Assembly (NCBI RefSeq): GCF_001298675.1
Contig: NZ_CYIG01000046.1
Coordinates: forward strand, 1 to 52,133
DNA length: 52,133 bases
Source: Paenacidovorax caeni
Lineage (GTDB): Bacteria > Pseudomonadota > Gammaproteobacteria > Burkholderiales > Burkholderiaceae_C
Reading direction: 5' to 3'
The notes under the pieces are model-generated. The model was not told where the DNA came from and made no database searches. It worked only from the letters and a program-made list of their open reading frames with translations. The first letter of the stretch is position 1, and every line of letters starts with the position of its first letter. The translations under genes and the position numbers were made by a program. This document shows positions 9,175 through 15,826 of this stretch, piece by piece.

Positions 9175-9397
9175 CGGAGCGTCCTCAAGTTGAAAAACCA
9201 TCTTTTCAAAGGAAGCGAACCGGCGGTGCGCAAGGGTGCGGCCGCTACGGAAGCCGCCCGGCGCTGCTTTTGAAAAAATGGCTCGGGAGATTCAGTCGGC
9301 GACCGCACGGGGTGGTGGCGGCCTGCCATGGGGCGGCGGATTGCGCCTGGGGCTGCCGACTGGGGTGTCGATTTTATGAAACCGGCCCGGAACTGTG

Positions 9398-9414
9398 TTA
9401 CCACCAAGTGGTAA
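9398..9414. promoter_or_regulatory. Candidate operator upstream of pckG
   Basis: Perfect inverted repeat TTACCAC-caa-GTGGTAA in an AT-rich pocket, about 225 bp before the pckG start. The protein that binds it is unknown. Confidence 0.4.
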
Positions 9415-9462
9415 ATTCATGCAAACGATGCATGACGTTATGCTTTTGTGTGCATGGGGCGT

Positions 9463-9485
9463 AAAAAAGCCCCGGTGATCGGGGC
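9463..9485 (-). terminator. Rho-independent terminator
   Basis: On the minus strand GCCCCG-atcac-CGGGGC is followed by six T residues, 22 bp after the stop of the small membrane protein gene. Confidence 0.85.
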
Positions 9486-9506
9486 GGTGTAGGACGGGGC
9501 GGGGGG

Positions 9507-9647
9507 TCACGCCATGGTCACGGCGATGAAGGCCAGCAGGAAGATCATGACCGCGCCAAAGGCCGGTAACACAAGCGGCACGGCGCCGATCACATCCTCC
9601 ATCGGATCCGTTGCGTGGTCCTCGGTGGCGGGAGGGGTCTGGGACAT
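9507..9647 (-). CDS. Small single-span membrane protein (46 aa)
   Basis: Starts MSQTPPATEDHATDPMEDVI and continues into one hydrophobic helix (VPLVLPAFGAVMIFLLAFIAVTMA) that runs to the C-terminus. The N-terminal half is acidic. It has a good ggagaaag ribosome-binding site and its own terminator, which together argue that it is a real gene despite its size. It lies 89 bp after threonine ammonia-lyase on the same strand. No family recognised; the tail-anchored topology suggests a subunit or regulator of a membrane complex. Confidence 0.6.
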   Translation of the reverse strand: MSQTPPATEDHATDPMEDVIGAVPLVLPAFGAVMIFLLAFIAVTMA

Positions 9648-9736
9648 GGCTTTCTCCAGTCGTTCAACGTGGAACCATTCTAGGGCGCGCGCCCCGGGCA
9701 TGCCATTGGCGCTTTCACCCAGCCCGGCCGCGTCTT

Positions 9737-10945
9737 TCAGTGCGTCGCGGCCTGCATGCCTGCCGCGCGCAGGGCGGCCAGCACTTCCTCCACATGGGCC
9801 TTGCCGCGCGTCTGCAGCACCAGGTCGATCTCCACGTTCTGCGCCGCGAGCATGGTGAAGGCGCGCTGGTGGTGCACTTCCTCGATGTTGGCGCCCGCCG
9901 CGGCCACCGTGGCGGTGATCTGCGCCAGCACGCCAGGCACGTCGCGCGCGCTGACCTGGATGCGCGCCAGCCTGCCCGAGCGCACCATGCCGCGCTCGAT
10001 GATGGCGGCCAGCAGCAGCGGGTCGATGTTGCCGCCCGACAGCACCAGCCCCACCTTCTTGCCGGCGAAGCGCGCGGGGTGGCGCACCAGCGCGGCCAGC
10101 CCGGCGGCGCCGGCGCCCTCGACCAGCGTTTTCTCAATCTCCAGCAGCATCAGCACGGCCTGCTCGATGTCGCCTTCGTCCACCAGCAGCAGCTCATCCA
10201 CCAGGCGCGCCACCACTTCCTGGGTCATCTTGCCCGGCGTACCGACGGCAATGCCCTCGGCAATGGTGGCGGTGCCCATGGGGTGGTGCGTGCCCAGCAC
10301 GGCGTTGACCATGGAGGGGAAGCGCTGGGTTTGCACGCCCACCACCGTGATCCCGGGCTTCAAGGCCTTGGCCGCAGTGGCCACGCCCGCGATGAGGCCC
10401 CCGCCGCCCACGGAGATGACGAGTGTGTCCAGGTCGGGCTGTGCGCGCAGCATCTCCAGTGCCAGCGTGCCCTGGCCTGCGGCGATGGCCTCGTCGTCGT
10501 AGGGATGTACGAAGGTCAGGCCCTGCTGCTCGGCGAGCTGGTAGGCGTGCTGGCGCGCCTCTTCCAGCGTGTCGCCGTGCAGCACCACCTCGGCGCCAAA
10601 GCCGCGCGTGCGTTCTACCTTCACGCCGGGCGTGAAGCGCGGCATCACGATGACCGCGCGCACGCCCAGGCGCTGCGCGTGGTAGGCCACGCCCTGCGCG
10701 TGGTTGCCTGCGCTCATGGCCACCACGCCGCGCGCCCGCTCCTCGGGCGAGAGCTGCGCGAGCCGGTTGCAGGCGCCGCGCTCCTTGAAGGAGGCGGTGA
10801 ACTGCAGGTTCTCGAACTTGAGGAACACCTGTGCGCCGACGATCTGCGAGAGCGTCCGGGATTCGACGCAGGGGGTTTCGAGTACCTGGCCGCGCAGGCG
10901 GGCGGCGGCGTCATGGATGGCCTGGAGTGTGAGCATGGATGCCAT
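9737..10945 (-). CDS. ilvA: Threonine ammonia-lyase with C-terminal ACT domain
   Basis: 402 residues, PLP fold-type II. Deaminates threonine (or serine) to 2-oxobutyrate, the first step toward isoleucine. The PLP lysine lies in FTASFKERGA (~residue 55), and the phosphate-binding glycine loop is SVGGGGLIAG (~residue 180). Residues ~325-400 form an ACT-type regulatory domain (IQVSARDVPGVLAQITATVA). This is the medium form, with one ACT domain, rather than long biosynthetic IlvA. A start at 10936 is equally possible. The longer frame to 11194 crosses a dispersed repeat and was rejected. Confidence 0.9.
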   Translation of the reverse strand: MASMLTLQAIHDAAARLRGQVLETPCVESRTLSQIVGAQVFLKFENLQFTASFKERGACNRLAQLSPEERARGVVAMSAGNHAQGVAYHAQRLGVRAVIVMPRFTPGVKVERTRGFGAEVVLHGDTLEEARQHAYQLAEQQGLTFVHPYDDEAIAAGQGTLALEMLRAQPDLDTLVISVGGGGLIAGVATAAKALKPGITVVGVQTQRFPSMVNAVLGTHHPMGTATIAEGIAVGTPGKMTQEVVARLVDELLLVDEGDIEQAVLMLLEIEKTLVEGAGAAGLAALVRHPARFAGKKVGLVLSGGNIDPLLLAAIIERGMVRSGRLARIQVSARDVPGVLAQITATVAAAGANIEEVHHQRAFTMLAAQNVEIDLVLQTRGKAHVEEVLAALRAAGMQAATH

Positions 10946-11084
10946 TGTGGAGCCAATGCCACCTTCGGCACAGCGGCCGCAGGCACCGAGGCGGGCGCGT
11001 GGCCTGCGCCGGCCCACCGCTCCCGGTGGCCGCAGCGGTGCTGCGTGCACAGCGCAGGCAGGGCGGCGCAGCTTACTCCTGAAA

Positions 11085-11140
11085 GAAGAGCTGCCAGCGC
11101 TTGCTGGATAAGCGCTGGAGGCCATTTTGGCTTGTATTTT
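11085..11140 (+). repeat. Dispersed AGCGCTT repeat, copy 4 (near-consensus)
   Basis: Arms gctgccagcgctt and aagcgctggaggc around a short loop, followed by cattttggcttgta. It lies between norR (end) and ilvA (start). The remaining intergenic sequence 10946-11224 is GC-rich without a recognised feature. Confidence 0.85.
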
Positions 11141-11224
11141 TCGCCTACCCTGGCGGGGTGCGTGCGCCCGCGCCGCCCTTGCGGCGGGCACCACGGAATG
11201 GTCGCCAACACGTTCTGGGGCGTT

Positions 11225-12796
11225 TCACTTCAGGCCCAGGCGCCGGGCGAGCTTGTGCAGGTTGCTCGCATCCACCTCCAGCGCCCGTGCCGCACGGGCC
11301 CAGTTGCCGTCGTGGCGCGCCAGCGCGGCGCGGATGGCGGTGCGCTGGCAGGCGTCCACGGCGTCGCGCAGCGGGCCCTCGGCGGCGTGGCTGGCGTCAC
11401 TGGCAGCCTGCGCTGGCTGTGGCGCGGCGCTGGTGCCGTGCAGGTCCGGGTCCAGGTCGAGCAGCGCGGGCTCCAGCGTCACGATGTCGTTGCGCCCGGC
11501 GCCCCGGCTCAGGGCCTTGAGCGCGGCGCGGCTGATGACGTGCTCCAGCTCGCGCACGTTGCCGGGCCAGGGGTAGCGCTGCAGCGCCGCTTGCGCGGCG
11601 GCCGACAGGCGCAGGCTGCGCAGGCCCAGGCGCGCGCGGTTCAGCTCCAGAAAGCGTCCGGCGAGCAGCAGCGTGTCGGCGCCGCGCTCGCGCAGCGGCG
11701 GGATCGGCACCGGGTACACCGATAGCCGGTGGTACAGGTCGGCGCGGAAGGCACCGCTGGCCACCTGCTCGCGCAGCGGGCGGTTGGTGGCCGCGAGCAC
11801 GCGCACGTCCACGCGCCGGGGGCGGTCGGCGCCCAGGCGCTGGATCTCGCCGTTTTGCAGCGTGCGCAGCAGCTTGGCCTGCACGGCCAGCGGCAGCTCG
11901 CCCACTTCGTCGAGGAACAGCGTGCCACCCTCGGCGGCCTCGATGCGGCCGGGCCGGTCGGCCATGGCGCCGGAGAACGCGCCGCGCACATGGCCGAACA
12001 GCTCGCTCTCGGCCAGCGTCTCGGGCAGCGCGGCGCAGTTCACGTGCACCAGCGGCTTGCCGTGGCGCGGCGAGTGGCGGTGCAGCCAGCGTGCGAACAG
12101 CTCCTTGCCCACGCCGGTTTCGCCCAGCAGCAGCACCGGCAGCGCCGAGCTGGCGACTACGCGCAGCTCGTGCAGCAGCTGCGTCAGTGCCGGGCTCTGG
12201 CCGACGATCTCGGCGTCCGGGTCGGCGGCGGGCGCCGCGCCTTCGGCGGGCGCGGCGGCGCGCGCAGGGGGCGCCAGGCGCAGCGCCTGCACCTCGCGCT
12301 CCAGCTGCGCCATGCGCACCGCCGCTTCGGCCAGGCGCGCGCAGTGCGCCAGCGCGGCGCGCTCGGGTGCGCCGAAGGTGCCGGTGCGCAGGGCGTCGAG
12401 CGTGAGCACGCCCCAGGGGCGCTCTTCCACCCACAGCGCCACGCCCATGCAGTCGTGCACCGGCAGCGGGGCGCCCACCAAGGTGTCGAGCAGGCCGTCG
12501 TAAGGGTCGGGCAGGGTGCTGTCGTGGTCGAAGCACACCACCTCGCGCCGCGCCAGGATGGCCGCCAGGCGCGGGTGCTGGCGCACGGCGAAGCGCCGCC
12601 CCAGCGCCTCGGGTACCAGCCCGTCCATGGCCATGGGGCGCAGGTGTTCCTCCTCCAGCCGCAGCAGCACCACGGCACCGCAGTGGAAGTGCGCGCGCAA
12701 CTGGCTGGCCAGGCGCTGCAGGCGCTCGGCGGGCGGGTGCGGCGCGGCGAGGTCGGCCAGCAGGGCGGGTCGATCAGGGTATACATGACCGTGCAA
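11225..12796 (-). CDS. norR: Nitric-oxide-responsive sigma-54 activator NorR
   Basis: 523 residues from a TTG at 12796. The N-terminal GAF domain carries the NorR-specific stretch HPRLAAILARREVVCFD, then LPDPYDGL and VHDCMGV, which align with the region of E. coli NorR that binds the NO-sensing non-haem iron. The central AAA+ domain has Walker A GETGVGKE, the sigma-54 loop as GAFSGA (usually GAFTGA) and Walker B GGTLFLDE. The C-terminal Fis-type HTH ends in LHKLARRLGLK. The TTG start gives the normal family length. Longer in-frame extensions overlap the divergent hemerythrin gene. It presumably activates that gene through the three boxes between them. Confidence 0.92.
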   Translation of the reverse strand: MHGHVYPDRPALLADLAAPHPPAERLQRLASQLRAHFHCGAVVLLRLEEEHLRPMAMDGLVPEALGRRFAVRQHPRLAAILARREVVCFDHDSTLPDPYDGLLDTLVGAPLPVHDCMGVALWVEERPWGVLTLDALRTGTFGAPERAALAHCARLAEAAVRMAQLEREVQALRLAPPARAAAPAEGAAPAADPDAEIVGQSPALTQLLHELRVVASSALPVLLLGETGVGKELFARWLHRHSPRHGKPLVHVNCAALPETLAESELFGHVRGAFSGAMADRPGRIEAAEGGTLFLDEVGELPLAVQAKLLRTLQNGEIQRLGADRPRRVDVRVLAATNRPLREQVASGAFRADLYHRLSVYPVPIPPLRERGADTLLLAGRFLELNRARLGLRSLRLSAAAQAALQRYPWPGNVRELEHVISRAALKALSRGAGRNDIVTLEPALLDLDPDLHGTSAAPQPAQAASDASHAAEGPLRDAVDACQRTAIRAALARHDGNWARAARALEVDASNLHKLARRLGLK

Positions 12797-12834
12797 GGTT
12801 AAAACAACCGCGAATGCGCGGGGTGGAAAATACC
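12778..12834 (+). promoter_or_regulatory. Three NorR enhancer boxes (GGT-N7-ACC)
   Basis: GGT-N7-ACC occurs at 12778-12790, 12797-12809 and 12822-12834. Three such inverted repeats are the known NorR-binding arrangement in beta- and gammaproteobacteria. They lie about 67-123 bp upstream of the predicted hemerythrin transcript start. Box 1 overlaps the first codons of norR, and boxes 2 and 3 lie in its leader, so autoregulation is possible. Confidence 0.88.
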
Positions 12835-12874
12835 CTGTGCGCGCCAAGTGCTTGATTCCCAAGGCGGCCAAGCC

Positions 12875-12890
12875 TGGCCCGGGGCTTGCA
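12875..12890 (+). promoter_or_regulatory. Sigma-54 promoter of the hemerythrin gene
   Basis: TGGCccggggcTTGCA has GG and GC exactly 12 bp apart, as needed for -24/-12 recognition. The predicted start is about 12901, 25 bp before the ATG. Confidence 0.85.
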
Positions 12891-12925
12891 TCTGCCCAGG
12901 GCACCAACTTTGGGAAAGAAGCACC

Positions 12926-13357
12926 ATGAACATCGACAAATTCAAGCACCAGCATGTGGACATCCTGCGGCGCATCGCCGCCCTGCGCGAACTGACGCAT
13001 GCGGGCGTGGCGCGCAATGCCGAGGCCATCGCCCAGGGCCTCGTGGCCATGAGCGCGGTCATCAAGCTGCATCTGTCCGTGGAGGATCAGGCGCTGTACC
13101 CAGCGCTGCAGCGTGGCGACGACGCCGCGCTGGCGCGCCTGGGACAGCGTTTTCAGGTGGAGATGGGGCCGATCGCCGCAGCCTTCGACCAGTTCGCGCG
13201 GCGCTGGAACACCGCGCAGCGCCTGCGTGAGGACGAGGCCGGGTTCCGCGCCGCGGCGAACGACGTGCTGCGTCGCGTGCATGAGCGCATGCGCCACGAA
13301 GACCGCGATTTCTACCCACGCGTGGAAGCGCAGCACGCCGCGGCGGCGGCCTGCTGA
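12926..13357 (+). CDS. Hemerythrin-domain protein under NorR control
   Basis: 143 residues, a single hemerythrin/HHE four-helix domain. Candidate di-iron ligands are in FKHQHVDI (N-terminus), IKLHLSVEDQALYPAL (~residue 50) and VHERMRHEDRDFYPRV (~residue 120). It is probably cytoplasmic, having no signal peptide. ATG at 12926 follows gggaaagaagcacc. The divergent norR, three NorR boxes and the sigma-54 promoter imply NO induction, analogous to the di-iron NorA of Ralstonia. The role (NO binding or repair of NO-damaged iron centres) is inferred. Confidence 0.88.
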   Translation: MNIDKFKHQHVDILRRIAALRELTHAGVARNAEAIAQGLVAMSAVIKLHLSVEDQALYPALQRGDDAALARLGQRFQVEMGPIAAAFDQFARRWNTAQRLREDEAGFRAAANDVLRRVHERMRHEDRDFYPRVEAQHAAAAAC

Positions 13358-13395
13358 CGTTTCCCTTTTCGTTTTTCTCTGTGCCTCAGGTTTGC

Positions 13396-13418
13396 GCCGG
13401 CCTTGTGCCGGCTTTTTT
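13396..13418 (+). terminator. Rho-independent terminator of the hemerythrin gene
   Basis: GCCGGC-cttgt-GCCGGC followed by six T residues, 39 bp after the stop codon. Confidence 0.88.
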
Positions 13419-13463
13419 ACCGACTGAAACACTGGGTTATTGTGCTGGGTCAAAGGGGGTGAA

Positions 13464-13511
13464 TAACTACCTATAGTGTTTTGTCATCGTGCGACACACT
13501 ACAGGTAGTGT
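13464..13511 (+). promoter_or_regulatory. Pair of NrdR boxes upstream of nrdD
   Basis: Box 1 is 13464-13479 (taactacctatagtgt) and box 2 is 13496-13511 (acactacaggtagtgt). Box 2 closely fits the NrdR consensus acaCwAtATaTwGtgt. Start-to-start spacing is 32 bp (about three helical turns), the arrangement known for NrdR repression. A possible -10 (tatagt) lies inside box 1. Confidence 0.85.
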
Positions 13512-13533
13512 TTTACCTGAAGGAGTCAGCCGC

Positions 13534-15555
13534 ATGTCCTCCCCCCTGGCCACCCTGCCGCGCGACGTGATCCAGCGCGATGGCGCCCGCACCGCGTTCG
13601 ACGCGCACCGCATTCGCTCGGCCATCGCGCGCGCCGGCAGCGCCACCGGCGAGTTCGGCGAGGAGGAAGCGCAACTGCTGACGGCCCAGGCCACCAAGGT
13701 GCTGATCCACCGCTTCCGCGGCGAGGCGCCGACCATCGAGCAGATCCAGGACGTGGTGGAGCAGACGCTGATCGCCGCCAACCATCTGCAGACCGCGCGC
13801 GCCTACATGGCCTACCGCCAGCGCCACGCCACCCTGCGCGCCGACCGGCAGACGCTGGTGCACGTGGAAAGCGCCATCAACGAATACCTCACGCGCGCCG
13901 ACTGGCGCGTCAACGCCAACGCCAACCAGGGCTACTCGCTCGGCGGGCTGATCCTGAACGTGGCGGGCAAGGTCACGGCCAACTACTGGCTCTCGCACGT
14001 CTACGCGCCCGAGATCGGCGAGGCGCACCGCAGCGGCGACATCCACATTCACGACCTGGACATGCTCAGCGGCTACTGCGCCGGCTGGTCGCTGCGCACG
14101 CTGCTGCACGAGGGGCTGAACGGCGTGCCGGGCAAGGTGGAGGCGGGGCCGCCGAAGCACATGAGCTCCGCCGTGGGGCAGATCGTCAACTTCCTCGGCA
14201 CGCTGCAGAACGAGTGGGCGGGTGCGCAGGCGTTCTCGTCGTTCGACACCTACATGGCGCCCTTCGTGCGCAAGGACGGCATGGACTACGCCGCCGTGCG
14301 CCAGTGCATCCAGGAGCTGGTCTACAACCTCAACGTGCCCTCGCGCTGGGGCACGCAGACGCCGTTCACCAACCTCACCTTCGACTGGACCTGCCCGGAG
14401 GACCTGCGCGAACAGGTACCGGTGATCGGCGGCGTGGAGATGCCGTTTTGCTACGGCGAGCTGCAGGCCGAAATGGACCTGATCAACCGCGCCTACATCG
14501 ACGTGATGACCACGGGCGACGCCAAGGGCCGCGTGTTCACCTTCCCCATTCCCACGTACAACATCACGCCCGACTTCCCGTGGGAGAGCGAGAACGCCGC
14601 CGCCCTGTTCGACATGACGGCCAAGTACGGCCTGCCGTACTTCCAGAACTTCATCAACTCCGAGCTTTCGCCGAACATGGTGCGCTCCATGTGCTGCCGC
14701 CTGCAGCTCGATCTGCGCGAGCTATTGAAGCGCGGCAACGGCCTGTTCGGCAGCGCCGAGCAGACCGGCAGCCTGGGCGTGGTCACCGTGAACTGCGCGC
14801 GGCTGGGCTATCTGCACGCGGGCGACGAGGCGGGGCTGTTCGCCGCGCTCGACCGCCTGCTGGAGCTGGGCAAGCAAAGCCTGGAGGTCAAGCGCAAGCT
14901 CATCCAGCGCCTGATGGACCAGGGCCTGTTCCCGTACACCAAGCGCTACCTGGGCACGCTGCGCAACCACTTCAGCACGCTGGGCGTGAACGGCATCAAC
15001 GAGATGGTGCGCAACTTCACACACGACGCGCACGACATCACCAGCGAATGGGGCCACGCCTTCGCCCTGCGCCTGCTGGACCATGTGCGCGCACGCATGA
15101 CGGCTTTCCAGGAAGAAACCGGCCACCTCTACAACCTGGAAGCCACGCCCGCCGAGGGCACGACCTACCGCTTCGCCAAGGAAGACAAGAAGCGCTGGCC
15201 CGCCATCCTGCAGGCCGGCACGGCCGAGCAGCCGTACTACACCAACAGCTCACAGTTGCCCGTGGGCTTCACCGACGACCCGTTCGAGGCGCTGCAGCGG
15301 CAAGAGGCCCTGCAGGGCAAGTACACCGGCGGCACCGTGCTGCACCTGTACATGGGCGAGCGCATCTCCAGCGGCGCGGCCTGCCGCGAGCTGGTGAAAC
15401 GGGCGTTGACGAACTTCCGCCTGCCCTACATCACCGTCACGCCCACGTTCTCCATCTGCCCCACGCACGGCTACCTGGCGGGCGAGCACCCGTTCTGCCC
15501 CACGTGCGACGCCGAACGGCTGGAGGCGAAGCGCCGGCACCTGCTTGCGGCTTGA
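13534..15555 (+). CDS. nrdD: Class III ribonucleoside-triphosphate reductase, catalytic part lacking the glycyl-radical segment
   Basis: 673 residues. An N-terminal ATP-cone (about residues 10-100) is followed by the NrdD barrel. Candidate active-site cysteines are Cys182 (SGYCAGWS) and Cys387/388 (SMCCRL). A zinc knuckle C642-x2-H645 / C655-x2-C658 lies near the end. In ordinary NrdD the radical loop (RVxGYxRPV) follows this knuckle; here the protein stops 15 residues later, and that loop is encoded by the next gene. ATG at 13534 has an aaggag ribosome-binding site. Makes dNTPs from NTPs without oxygen. Operon: nrdD, small subunit, nrdG, apparently NrdR-regulated. Confidence 0.93.
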   Translation: MSSPLATLPRDVIQRDGARTAFDAHRIRSAIARAGSATGEFGEEEAQLLTAQATKVLIHRFRGEAPTIEQIQDVVEQTLIAANHLQTARAYMAYRQRHATLRADRQTLVHVESAINEYLTRADWRVNANANQGYSLGGLILNVAGKVTANYWLSHVYAPEIGEAHRSGDIHIHDLDMLSGYCAGWSLRTLLHEGLNGVPGKVEAGPPKHMSSAVGQIVNFLGTLQNEWAGAQAFSSFDTYMAPFVRKDGMDYAAVRQCIQELVYNLNVPSRWGTQTPFTNLTFDWTCPEDLREQVPVIGGVEMPFCYGELQAEMDLINRAYIDVMTTGDAKGRVFTFPIPTYNITPDFPWESENAAALFDMTAKYGLPYFQNFINSELSPNMVRSMCCRLQLDLRELLKRGNGLFGSAEQTGSLGVVTVNCARLGYLHAGDEAGLFAALDRLLELGKQSLEVKRKLIQRLMDQGLFPYTKRYLGTLRNHFSTLGVNGINEMVRNFTHDAHDITSEWGHAFALRLLDHVRARMTAFQEETGHLYNLEATPAEGTTYRFAKEDKKRWPAILQAGTAEQPYYTNSSQLPVGFTDDPFEALQRQEALQGKYTGGTVLHLYMGERISSGAACRELVKRALTNFRLPYITVTPTFSICPTHGYLAGEHPFCPTCDAERLEAKRRHLLAA

Positions 15556-15556
15556 A

Positions 15557-15612
15557 GGCAAATTGGCCTCCAGCCCTTTCCCATCAAGCGCAAGCAGCTA
15601 TCAAAACCGTAG
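15557..15612 (-). repeat. Dispersed AGCGCTT repeat, copy 5, between the two nrdD parts
   Basis: Reverse orientation: aattggcctccag...tcaagcgcaagcagctatcaaaac. It occupies most of the 82-bp gap between nrdD and the glycyl-radical gene. Confidence 0.75.
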
Positions 15613-15637
15613 TTTTCAACCCCCCAAGGAGTTCACC

Positions 15638-15826
15638 ATGAGCCATTTCTCCACCACCGAACAAACCGCCCTGGCCGCCGTGCAGCTCACCGACGACGAG
15701 CGCCAGCCCTGCGAAGTCTGGACGCGCGTGATGGGCTACCACCGCCCCGTGGCCAGCTTCAACACCGGCAAGCAGGGCGAGCACCGCGAGCGCCAGTTCT
15801 TCGCCGAGCCCGGCCGTGCCTGCTAG
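15638..15826 (+). CDS. Separate glycyl-radical subunit of anaerobic RNR (62 aa)
   Basis: 62 residues with the NrdD C-terminal radical signature: CEVWTRVMGYHRPV (Cys25, radical Gly33) followed by FNTGKQGEHRER. It has its own aaggag Shine-Dalgarno and ATG and is in a different frame from nrdD, so it is a true separate gene rather than a simple frameshift. It overlaps nrdG by 11 bp. Presumably the NrdG-generated radical sits on Gly33, and this peptide docks into the NrdD barrel to attack the active-site cysteine, as the stand-alone GrcA/YfiD does for pyruvate formate-lyase. The docking is inferred. Confidence 0.88.
   Translation: MSHFSTTEQTALAAVQLTDDERQPCEVWTRVMGYHRPVASFNTGKQGEHRERQFFAEPGRAC

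Larger units (their letters stand above)
9175..9506. other. pckG upstream region (non-coding, 332 bp)
   Basis: No gene seen. Going leftwards it holds the terminator of the small membrane protein gene (9463-9485), an inverted repeat catgca/tgcatg (9418-9434), a TTACCAC/GTGGTAA palindrome (9398-9414), and then about 220 bp of leader in front of pckG. Confidence 0.7.

Noticed and set aside
7126-9273. 715-codon plus-strand open frame opposite pckG
   Set aside because: Shadow of the high-GC pckG gene: composition is Ala/Gly/His/Val-rich without domains, and pckG is unmistakable.
12797-13453. Upstream extension of norR to 13453
   Set aside because: It would overlap the whole hemerythrin gene and its sigma-54 promoter, and the added residues have no similarity to NorR.
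15556-15637. Frameshift or sequencing error explaining the split nrdD
   Set aside because: The small gene has its own ribosome-binding site and start, 82 bp of non-coding repeat lie between, and a single indel would not restore one protein.
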